Below are positions 11,670 to 21,184 of a DNA stretch of 60,000 nt, in pieces. Each line of letters opens with the position of its first letter. Position 1 is the stretch's first letter. This DNA comes from Cryptomeria japonica (lineage: Eukaryota; Streptophyta; Pinopsida; Cupressales; Cupressaceae). The position numbers were made by a program, and so were the translations under genes. The stretch is taken from the NCBI RefSeq assembly GCF_030272615.1, contig NC_081415.1, positions 105,229,796 to 105,289,795 of the forward strand. Direction: 5' to 3'. The notes beneath the pieces were generated by a model that ran no database searches, was not told the origin of the DNA, and saw nothing but the letters and a program-made list of their open reading frames with translations.

Positions 11670-14474
11670 GAGTCTCTTACAAAAATGGATGGCCGAGATT
11701 AAAACTAAATCAACGGCCAAGATCATGCCAACAAAACCCTAGAATTGCCTTAATTAGGGTTTACATAAAAAATGGCGCCACCAACATATGGCCCAATAGA
11801 AGGATACCTAGTCATCAAATAGGGGATCTTCTAGAAGATTCCTCTCTGCATCTCTCTCTCTCCTAGCATACTCCAAGAATCTAGCCAATACAAAATCTAA
11901 CTCTTCCATGGAAATGCTAGGTAAGGTATCTTGCTGCTAATCAATCACGTCCAATGAATCCGAGCAAGCGTCCAAAGTGTTCTCCCAATCTGACATGAGC
12001 TTCTGTGAACTATGAACATGAATCAACAAAGAGACCAAATCATCCATCTGACTCTTCTTCAAAGAGTCCAACTGACAAAAATACATAAGTTTCATCTTGT
12101 CTCTTAATTCGGCTAAGTGTAAACCACTAGCATCACTAACATCAACACCCAATAATTCCTCAATTGAGGCAAGGATCTTCATTTGAATGCCCTGAATCAA
12201 TCCTTCCATCTCTATACAACTCAGCTGGGCGTTCTCATAAGTTGATTTCTTCATGGCCAATGAACAACTAGCCATGGAAATCGTATCTGTCTCCACTGTG
12301 CACAATATTCTCGCTAATCAACGTGGACTTGGGAATCTTCTTCAAAGCTCTGAGGCGTGGAATAGTTTTCTACTGGATAGGCCGGAATTCTTTCCAAACT
12401 CCCTCCAAATATTGGATTCTAAATATGAGCCCTGTTGTCCTATCATATGCCTGGACAAATTGAGTAAGTAAATCATCCGCCTGTTTTATTGCACTTTCAA
12501 TCCACTTCCCCACCTTCAAGAGTGTATCTCTCGTTGCCTCATAGTGTGAATGTAGTCCATAATCAACCTGTTGACGTGTATTTTGTACACAGCCTAACAC
12601 AGAATAAAATACCTAAGGGTATCTTATCCTCTCTTGAGAAAAAGTCTCTAACTGCTGAAGATTCGCATAAAGGATCAGTTAGGATGACTCCAAGGTTCCT
12701 TTTAGTAGGGTCTCTACATGTGGATAAACTCGCCGTGGTATGATGTGATTTGCTGGAATCACAAGGGGACTTACATTTGGTGATTGAATTTCCGATCTGC
12801 TTTGCTAGAACACAAGCTCTCACTAACTTAGATTAAAAAAGGGAAAAAAGGAAGGGGGGGAAGAGAAGATCTAATCCTAATACTAAGAATGTAGGAGCAA
12901 TGATTTGATTTTTTGATGAAACTCTAACTAGGTCTTGTTTTGACATCAATGGAACATCTACACAAGGCTAGTGCGATCTTCTAAGGGAAGCTTTATGATG
13001 TTCAAATCATCACCGCAGGCATAGACACCATCAAGTTGATGCATATCAATGAAGAAGCGACAAATTGAAATTGAGCTTAAGCTGAACGATTCCAGTTGAC
13101 TACACAAGGCAAGTCTGCAATCAACAAACTGCTAGTAGTATGGATATACGAATTCCATCATTAATCAATCACATTTCCTCCATTCATCTAATCATCTACC
13201 ATCTAAGATTGAAGACTCAACAAGAAACCATGCAAATTGCAAGAAACGACACACTTCACCATTACTTCAATGAAAATGGAGTTTGTTTACAATCAATGGC
13301 AACAATTTCTTGCCTTGTCCTCCTATTCTACTCTAATTACTATTCTATCAACTATATTCTAACTCTTCCAACTATTTACATGCTATCTCTAACTTATTGC
13401 TAATTAGCCTTTACAAATGAAATGCCTGGGCTTATATAGTGCCCACAATACAATTTGATGGCTTAAATCAATTCGAGATCAATGGCCAAGATTTTACAAT
13501 GAAAACCCTAATTAGGGTTTGTTACAACCATTACATAACATTTAATGCTCAACCAATGATAAAATTGTATTGCTTGGACACATGTCCCTTCTAGAAAAAT
13601 CGACCAATGGATAGCCGGGGTAGTGTTGACGTGTATTTTGTACACAATCATACACAGAATAAAATACCTAAAGGCATCTTATCCTCTCTTGAGAAAATAG
13701 TCTCTAACTGCTGAAGATTCGCGTAAAGGATCAGTTAGGTAGACTCCAAGGTTCTTTTAGTGGGGTCTCCACGTGTGGACAAGCTCCAGTGGTATGATGT
13801 GATTTGCTGGAATCACAAGGGGACTTACATTGAACTTCCGATCTGCTTTGCTGGACACAGGCTCTTACTAACTTAGATTAAAAAAAATAGAAAAAGGATA
13901 AGGGCGAAGAGAGGATCTAATCCTAATACTAAGAATGTAGGAGCAATGACTTGACCTTTTGATGAAACTCTAACTAGGTCTTGTTTTGACATCAATGGAA
14001 CATCTACACAAGACTAGTGCAATCTTCTAAGGGGAGCTTTATGATGTTCAAGTTATCACCGCAGGCATAGATACCATCCAAGTTGATGCATATCAATGAA
14101 GAGGCAACAAATTGAAATTGAGCTTAGGCTGAATGATTCCAGTTGACTACGCAAGGCAAGTCTGCAATCAACAAACTGCTAGTAGTATGGATGTACGAAT
14201 TCCACCATCAATCAATCACATTTCCTCCATTCATCTAATTATCTACCATCTAAGATTGAAGACTCAACAAGAAACCATGCAAATTGCAAGAAAAACGACA
14301 TATTTCACCATTACTTCAATGAAAATGGAGTTTGTTTACAATCAATGGCAACAATTTCTTGCCTTGTCCTCCTATTCTACTCTCTAACTACTTTCAACTA
14401 TTTACAAATCTCTCTAATTCTATCTAAAAATCTCTTTCACTCTAATTCTCCTTTTACAAATGAAATGTTTGGGC

Positions 14475-14481
14475 TTATATA
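14475..14481 (-). promoter_or_regulatory. P2 TATA box, left LTR of C
   Basis: The minus strand reads GGGCACTATATAAGCCC, itself a short inverted repeat, followed by TCATTTGTAAAAGG. The same box is at 22036-22042 (right LTR) and 13432-13438 (B). A CCCTAATTAGGG palindrome lies ~75 bp upstream in all copies. Confidence 0.6.
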
Positions 14482-15340
14482 GTGCCCACAATACAATTTG
14501 ATGGCTTAGATCAATTCAAGATCAATGGCCAAGATTTTACAATGAAAACCCTAATTAGGGTTTGTTACAACCATTACATAACATTTAATGCTTGACCAAT
14601 GATAAAATTGTATTGCTTGGACACATGTCCCTTCTAGAAAAATCGACCAATGGATAGCCGGGGTAGGTACATCGGAGTTTGTGCCACCTTCCATGAGTTA
14701 AGTACATTGAATCTGGACATGCTGAGATGGACTTCTCTGATTGGAGAAATGATGACTAGGACGCCACCTCATCTGACACTTGAAGCTTGCTAGATATTTA
14801 ATTTGATGTCGTTGAGAGGCTATCTTTGATTAACTCTTGTTCTAACTCCTTTTGTCCTTGATGTGCAGGATGATGTACCTCGCCTTGGAACGCTGGATTG
14901 GAAGAGGTCGCCCATGTCTTGGCTTGATCGTCCTGGCGAAGACCGTCCTTGATCCGGCTTGATTTTCCTTGAAGAGACCTCCATTTGACGCCTTACTTGA
15001 GAGCTTAACTCTAAAATGCAAAATAAAGGAATTCGCCTAGGCAAAATTTGAAATTCGATAGTCTTGATGTGATCTTCAAAAGAACGTTCCTCTTATCAAC
15101 TTCGCCACCCTTCAAGCCTTGGACGTGATCTTTTCTTCAAGTTAGCAATTTCGCCATCTTTGATATGTCTTTGACGTCCTAGGCAACTTCGCTCAAATAG
15201 AAACTTCAAGTTCGCCTCTCCTTTGGATAGTTACTAGTGCCTTCTAGCTTGAAATGAAATTCGTTCCTCCTTTGCCTTCTCCAAGTCGCATATGAGAGAT
15301 GATAAATGATGATGTGAAAATGAAATAAACTACCCCTCCC

Positions 15341-15347
15341 TTTATAG
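15341..15347 (-). promoter_or_regulatory. P1 TATA box, left LTR of C
   Basis: The minus strand reads GCGCTATAAAGGGAGGGG, followed by CATCATCATTTATC. The duplicate is at 22902-22908 in the right LTR, and the counterpart in B is CTTATATAAGCGC (25985-25992). Confidence 0.5.
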
Positions 15348-15674
15348 CGCTCACACCTCTCACCACCATTTAGGCCGACTTTGTAAAAATAAAGCAATTT
15401 AAATGATTTTTAAATGAATAACAAGGGCCGACCTCCATAAAACAAATAAATACCAAGCGCTCCATTTAATTTTTTAATGAATTAATAATCAATTATTAAA
15501 TGCCTTCATTTTTAATTAATAAATTCGATTTTCTTACAAGGCAAAAATAATCAATTAATACCAAGCGCTAAATTTAAATGCCATTAATTAAATATCGATT
15601 TTCCTAGCATTTAAATAAATTCAAAAATGCGTTTGAGCGCCAAAATTTTAAAAAACATGGAAAATATGTACCTC

Positions 15675-17325
15675 ATCGCCCTGGTCCCTGACTAAGGGAC
15701 AGGAGCGATCCATCACTTGGTCTTGATTTTTTGCACTTTTGACGTTCAAAGCCTTTAACCTCACGTTGGAATTGGCATTTTCGCTAGGATTTTCAAACTT
15801 GAGTGACTTGTCTTGCAAATAAATGTCCCTTAGATGTGATATCGCCCTGGTCCCTTGAAGAGGGACAGGAGCGATCCTGAAGCTCTAGCCAAAACGTGTC
15901 ATCTTTCATCCTTGGTTCCTCGTTCATTGCCTCTTAAAGGACGTCCTTGACCTTAGCTATCCTTGCATTGTCTTGATTTTGTCGGAACATGAGTGTTTTA
16001 GTAAAAATCGCCTTGGTCCTTGTCCAAAGGACAGGAGCGATATGAGTCCTTTAACTTAATTGATAACACTTTTACGTTCAAAACTCTTGCATATCATCTT
16101 CAAAAGACACCTTGTACCTTTTACCCCTTTGCAAAACCTTGACTTAACGTGATTTTTGAAGGAATTAGCAACTATAATCAATATCGCTCTGGTCCCTTCC
16201 TGAGGGACAGGAGCGAACTTCAAGTCTTTGGGTTCATGCTTGCGTTCTCCAACTTGCAATCACCATCATCGTGCAAAATAAAGTTCCTTGATCCTTCGTG
16301 ATCACTTGATGCTTGATAAACTTTCAAATTTTAAGCCTTCATAAGAATTTCGCTCTGGTCCCTTGGAGAGGGACAGGAGCGATTTTAGCTCTATGGGCCT
16401 TATTTCACTTTGTCACCTTCAAAACTTATATTCAACGGGTTCGTAATGTGCTCTTCTATTCATCCATGCCTTGAGATCGGTTCAAACTGTGCAAGAAAGT
16501 CATCCACAACAAAAATCGCTCTGGTCCCTTCCTGAGGGACAGGAGCGAACTTAAGCATTTTGGTCCTTTGTTGACGTTTGATAATCTTCAATTTGTCTTC
16601 AACGGGTTCGATTGACCTCCTTTCTTGCCTTCGAACATAAAATTTGCTTGATCTTTGCCTAGATCGTACCTTATGAAGAATTTCGCTCTGGTCCTTCAGT
16701 GAGGGACAGGAGCGAATTTGACCCTCTAGGCAAAACTTCATCATCTCATTGTTTTTGATCAAGTCTGGATGCTCTATCATGCTCATTTCGTCCTTCACCA
16801 TGCCTTTGATGTCTCGATTCGTCCAAACAAGGTCAGGAATGGCTCAACTAAGCATTTTCGCTCTGGTCCCTTGGTGAGGGACACGAGCGAAATTTGACTT
16901 GTCGCACTCTCGATCAGGACAATTTTAATGGAATATAACATTTAAGTATAAGTGACATTTCCTTCTATGTTTCTTCTTTCTTATACTTTAAGTTATATTC
17001 CATATATACTTTCAGGATGTTTGAGAGTGGTTTCAGACCTCCAGGAGTTATATTGCAAAATCTAGTTTTTGGAGGTTTTTTCAGTTTCCAGACTTAGTCA
17101 AATTCAGGATCAGGGCATTCCAGACTTAGCCAAATTTCAGGATCAGGACCTCACTCAAGCCGGACTTGCTACCCTGTTGATCTCCCCGACAGCACTTCAA
17201 GTTATATTCATTTGATAAAATGTACCTCTTTGGACCTTCTCACATCGTCAAGACGTTAAAATCTTGCAAGGACAAAGCAAAATTGGATTTGTAGCTCCGG
17301 TCCTTCACTGAGGGACAGGAGCGAT
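15675..17325. repeat. U3 hairpin array in the left LTR of C (9 copies)
   Basis: 35-bp imperfect palindromes start at 15675, 15841, 16007, 16183, 16349, 16515, 16682, 16857 and 17291. The first eight starts are 166, 166, 176, 166, 166, 167 and 175 bp apart. Arms are ATCGCTCTGGTCCCT and AGGGACAGGAGCGAT with a 5-nt variable loop. The copy at 16007 has GTCCTT paired with AAGGAC. Sequence between hairpins is much less conserved than the hairpins. The array lies upstream of both TATA boxes in element orientation, as an enhancer would. Confidence 0.9.
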
Positions 17326-17768
17326 TTTGCTCCTACAGGCCAAAATATCATGATTTTACACATTTTATCACTTCACAAGGCGAAAACAAATCATTTGAAA
17401 TGCCTAGGATCAAAAATCAAAAAAGTCAAAATTTGGTCAAAATTACTCAATTGGACAAAATTCATGTTTCATCATCAACACTTAGACGAATTTAGACTCT
17501 GCGTCAACATTCCAATTGAAAATTAGACCATTCTGGCGAATTCATTTCATTCAAAATTTGCATTCTAGAAAAGGAAACTCAAAAGCTCTCAAAAGCGACT
17601 GGATTCTGGTCCGAAAAGACGGTAATTAAAACCCTAAGGCTTGACCCTAAATCCAGACAACTAACAAACTAACAAAACCCTAAAAAAAAGCAAAGCGAAA
17701 ACGAACAAAACGAGCAAAAAACATGGGTCCCCATTTGCAATGGGGCGATGTGTGAAAACGTCACAACA

Positions 17769-18795
17769 TCTAGCGCCACCTTGAATAAATGTTGAAAAAC
17801 ATTTCAGAGATAAAGACTCAATCGACACCTAGAACCTCTGGAAAATTCAACCTAGCTCATCAAGAGATTAGAAAATGTACTCAAAGTAGAAGGAGAATCC
17901 TTAACCATATCTAGACACTTAGTCTTTGATTACCCAGGTGTGTGCAAGTGTATTCATTCCTCTCGACAAGACAACTATGACTTTCAGGTTCCCCTGTGAT
18001 AGGCTACGTAGTATATCTGAACTTCAAAAGCATCCTGGATAGAGCCTCGCTGCCAGTCAGACGTCCATAGTCCCGACGAGGTTATCGCCGCAAGCTCACG
18101 AACATTGCTCCATTGCCAGCCAGGCGTCTATAGCCCCGATGGAGTTACTCGCATATTCCCTTTAGCCAATTTTGATATTTCGTTTCATTTCACTTTTCTC
18201 TTCATTTTTTTCTTTCATTTTCTCTTTTTTTTTTTCTCTTTTTTCTCATTTTTTCCTTTTGATATTGCTTTTTCTCTTCGTCAATTCCTTTGGCTTGTAA
18301 GCAGTGAAGCTTACTGGGGTTTGAGGATTGCGGTGGCGCTGAAGCCAGATTTTAGATTTTTCACCAATCACAGCTTTGCCTAAAAACCATAATGACTCGG
18401 AGTCTATTAATGTGTGAAGATATAGTAATCAACAGATGTCGGCATCAAGACACAGAAAATGATTCCCTTCCAAGTCAAATACAGGTCCTGATCAGATGAT
18501 AAAGCTGAAGAGGAACAACCTCGGATTCCGAGCACTTCATGAATAGATATCTAAGAAATGAGTCTAACATAAGATCCAGGATATTGCCAGCGTGCGGGCA
18601 ACAACACAAACGCCCTTCTCACAAGATGGAGGCTCCCACTCAAGACACCTAAACTAAAGCAAACCGACCGACAAACCGACTCAAAGCAAACTAAACTAAA
18701 ACGCACACCAAAAGCAAACAACTAAACTACCTGAGCCACACTAGATCATGAGTCAAATGACTCAAGGCAAATTAAGAACAAGGCTCAAAAGACCT
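17769..18795 (-). other. 3' untranslated part of C internal region
   Basis: About 1 kb between the ORF stop and the 3' LTR. It holds a long polypyrimidine run on the plus strand (about 18183-18260, so polypurine in the sense strand) and the twin hairpins at 18045-18144. The bases beside the LTR read GGTGGCGCTAGA on the sense strand, which is not a typical polypurine tract. It shares GGCGCTAGA with the PBS. Confidence 0.6.
18045..18144. repeat. Two tandem 37-bp hairpin units with different, matching stems
   Basis: Unit 1 (18045-18081) is bounded by CCTCG and CGAGG. Unit 2 (18108-18144) is bounded by CTCCAT and ATGGAG. The loops are similar (GCCAG, then C-A-GACGTC/GGCGTC, then TATAGCCCCGA-like sequence). 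The stems differ between the units but stay complementary within each. Confidence 0.65.
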
Positions 18796-20526
18796 CTAAT
18801 CTAAAAACACAAAAAGAAAACCTACTCTAAACCTATATACAAGAGTCCTAGACTCGACACGACTCAAAGAAGCAAAATATGTACATGACTTTACATGATT
18901 TCTCAGGTTGTGCAACAGGAGCATGGCAAACGTGATGGTTCTCAATCGGGCAAATTCATCCTTAAATACAAAAAGGCAAACTCTCACCATGCACATCTCA
19001 TACTCAAGCAAGTTTTCACTCAAAATGATCAACTGAGGTAATTCGTTAGGACCATGATCAATCCAGATGCAAGTTGTTTTCCCAAAATCCCCATAATCAA
19101 AATCATAATAACTTTCAAGGCTAGGACTAAGGAAAGAGACAACCTGGCGTATTTCAGGCTCAGACGACATTGTATTGTCGGAAGCGAGGTCACCAACTGC
19201 TTCAGGAGGTCGCCATTGATGACGAATCATTCCACGAGTATCCACAACATATTGATCTTGATTAGGAAATTCCTCTTGAAACAAGCTCAGCGCCCCTTCG
19301 AATAGCTCAAGATTCTCTGTTTTCACTGAGATATCTTGCATAAACCAGGCATCTTCATGAAATATTGTTAGCATATCTTCAAAAATGAGAGTCTCCTTGA
19401 TAGATTGAGCTTCAAACATCTCCTCTAGTGGATCAAAGATAATCTCAGGTGACCTTTCTTCTTCAAGTATAGTCTCGGGAGGTCGAAGTTGATGATGGAT
19501 CATATCACTCCCAGTAACTTGCTTATCTAGAAAAAATTTTGGCAGTGATTCCATTTGTGTTTCCTCTGCAAAATCTTTCAATGCTTCCTCAAATAGCATA
19601 ATGGTGATAAAATCTTCAAGCGCCCCTTTGAATTGTTCTTCATACCTGGGCTCACTTATGATAATTTGTAGCTCTTCACTCAATATCTCAACTTGATTGT
19701 CTTCTTCAATGAGGCCATTCGAAAACTCTTGCAATTCAATTTCAAGGATCTCCTTTTGTAGCATAAGTGAGAATTCTTCAAGGAATGAGTCGTCCTTTCC
19801 TTTAGTTGCTTGTTCAACTCCTGGATCTTCCTTTATTATTGCTTGAATATTCTCAACTGATTCTTCAACTTTTGTTTCATAGTATTCCTTTTCAGGTGCA
19901 AGGCATGGCAGGCTATCCATTGTAATACATTGATCATCAGGTGCATTGGTATTGTCAACGTACACTTGATCCTTCTCACATTCAGATGTTGGAGCAATGT
20001 CCTGTTCATAGGTTCTCCTAAATTCGGCTGCGAGATGTGCACCCCAAGATCCATTCATGATACATTCTTCCTCGGACAAAGTTGGCATTCCAAACTGGTT
20101 TATGACTTGATTGATAGCCATTTCACATACTAAGCAAGTAAATTCCGAGTGAGGTGAGTTGTGAATTCTACACCACAATGGTAGCAATATGTTTTCCAGA
20201 CGCATTTCACCATCCAAAACGAGTTGACTCTCGATCATCCACATGAAGCTTAGAAGAGGATCTTTAGTCTCTGGGACACTGAAGTTGCCTTCTTCCGTTT
20301 CTGGCCTTGGGACATCCCAAAAGAAGATTTTTCCCTGTGCTGCCGATTCCATCCTTGATAAGTACTTCAAGCAATGCATCTCATCATGTTCCTCTGTCTC
20401 GTGGACTCGACACTGCCCTTGTCTTGCAAACTCGGACAATCTTCGTGGATAAAGTTGTGTATCTAACCTCCACCAAAGTTCAGGAAAATCAACTTGTTGC
20501 TCCTCGTGAAACTGTTGCCACTCCAT
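18796..20526 (-). CDS. 576-codon ORF of element C, unknown acidic protein
   Basis: It is uninterrupted from ATG at 20526 to a stop at 18796 in a young element, which suggests recent coding use. The N-terminal part is Trp/His/Cys-containing (MEWQQFHEEQQ, FPELWWRL, LPLWCRIHN, TCLVCEM). From about residue 235 it is strongly acidic, with repeated Glu/Leu/Phe segments that suggest amphipathic helices. A motif recurs ~91 residues apart: MIHHQLRPPE near 342 and MIRHQWRPPE near 433, evidence of internal duplication. The last ~80 residues turn hydrophobic and basic. No zinc knuckle, DSG protease, YVDD or integrase motif is present. It may be a Gag-like or accessory protein; I do not recognise the family. 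Confidence 0.7.
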   Translation of the reverse strand: MEWQQFHEEQQVDFPELWWRLDTQLYPRRLSEFARQGQCRVHETEEHDEMHCLKYLSRMESAAQGKIFFWDVPRPETEEGNFSVPETKDPLLSFMWMIESQLVLDGEMRLENILLPLWCRIHNSPHSEFTCLVCEMAINQVINQFGMPTLSEEECIMNGSWGAHLAAEFRRTYEQDIAPTSECEKDQVYVDNTNAPDDQCITMDSLPCLAPEKEYYETKVEESVENIQAIIKEDPGVEQATKGKDDSFLEEFSLMLQKEILEIELQEFSNGLIEEDNQVEILSEELQIIISEPRYEEQFKGALEDFITIMLFEEALKDFAEETQMESLPKFFLDKQVTGSDMIHHQLRPPETILEEERSPEIIFDPLEEMFEAQSIKETLIFEDMLTIFHEDAWFMQDISVKTENLELFEGALSLFQEEFPNQDQYVVDTRGMIRHQWRPPEAVGDLASDNTMSSEPEIRQVVSFLSPSLESYYDFDYGDFGKTTCIWIDHGPNELPQLIILSENLLEYEMCMVRVCLFVFKDEFARLRTITFAMLLLHNLRNHVKSCTYFASLSRVESRTLVYRFRVGFLFVFLD

Positions 20527-20836
20527 TGAGAAATCTTTCTTTTTTGATTTTTTGATTTTTTGATTTTTTGGATTTTCTATTTTTCACTTTTTTTTGGATT
20601 TTCTATTTTTCACTTTTTTTGGATTTTCTGGAATAAGAGAGATCTTGAATATCTCAGATTTCAACTTGAACGTTCAACTGGTTCCAGCTTGATTCCTTCT
20701 TGCGTAAGTCCAACTAACGATCCAGCAGTCACCTTCCTTCGAGTGTTTGAGAAAAAGCTTTCCACTGATCTTCCTTGGATTCAAGAGTTCGTGTTCACTG
20801 TCAAGCGCTTCTCAGGATCTGACGTTCAAATGCTCA
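20527..20836 (-). other. Leader of C between PBS array and ORF
   Basis: About 310 bp of untranslated leader. Next to the ORF it holds tandem GATTTTTT and TTTTTGGATTTTCTATTTTT repeats (20545-20632), A-rich in the sense strand. I see no upstream start codon in good context. Confidence 0.5.
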
Positions 20837-21180
20837 GCCCTCCTTCTAGCGCCAATTCTGTTGTGCGCGGGAGGAGGGACAAAAGCTCTTGAGATAACCT
20901 CCGTAAATTTGAAGTGATAGAATCTGGAGTTCACGTACAAGCCCTCCTTCTAGCGCCAATTCTGTTGTGCGCGGGAGGAGGGACAAAAGCTCTTGAGATA
21001 ACCTCCGTAAATTTGAAGTGATAGAATCTGGAGTTCACGTACAAGCCCTCCTTCTAGCGCCAATTCTGTTGACGCGGGAGGAGGGACAAAAGCTCTACAC
21101 AACTCCTTGCGAATGTGATTATCTATGAACAGCTTGATAATGATCGAGGCATGATAGTACAAGCCCTCCTTCTAGCGCCA
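20837..21180 (-). repeat. Fourfold primer-binding-site array of C
   Basis: The sense-strand PBS TGGCGCTAGAAGGAGGGC starts four bases (GAAT) after the LTR end and occurs four times: plus 21163-21180, 21045-21062, 20941-20958 and 20837-20854. Spacings are 118, 104 and 104 bp. Each copy is preceded by CAACAGAAT, so the last bases of the LTR were duplicated with it. The two 104-bp units are almost identical. I cannot name the tRNA from memory. Confidence 0.85.
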
Positions 21181-21184
21181 ATTC

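Larger units (their letters stand above)
13624..17768 (-). repeat. 3' LTR of element C (4,145 bp)
   Basis: The plus strand begins TGTTGACGTGTATTTTG and ends AAAACGTCACAACA. In element orientation the order is: a conserved CCCCATTGCAAATGGGG block, the U3 hairpin array, an AT-rich block, P1 TATA, a ~0.9 kb spacer, P2 TATA, and the R/U5-like end. It is the offset copy (+7561) of the right LTR. Small frames (14133-14387, 14820-15044, 16056-16259 and others) recur in both LTRs but show no domain, and I do not call them genes. Confidence 0.93.

Noticed and set aside
14133-14387. Small ORFs repeated in both LTRs of C (14133, 14820, 15206, 16056, 16460 and their +7561 copies)
   Set aside because: Their exact repetition only reflects LTR duplication. 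In B the homologous stretches are not open in the same way, and no domain is seen.
15675-17325. Regular repeats read as a CRISPR-like array
   Set aside because: The repeats are spaced ~130 bp apart, the spacers are alignable to the other LTR, and the sequence is plant LTR U3.
18105-18383. Plus-strand 92-codon ORF in C internal region
   Set aside because: It is a polypyrimidine run translated as Phe/Ser, and lies antisense to the element.
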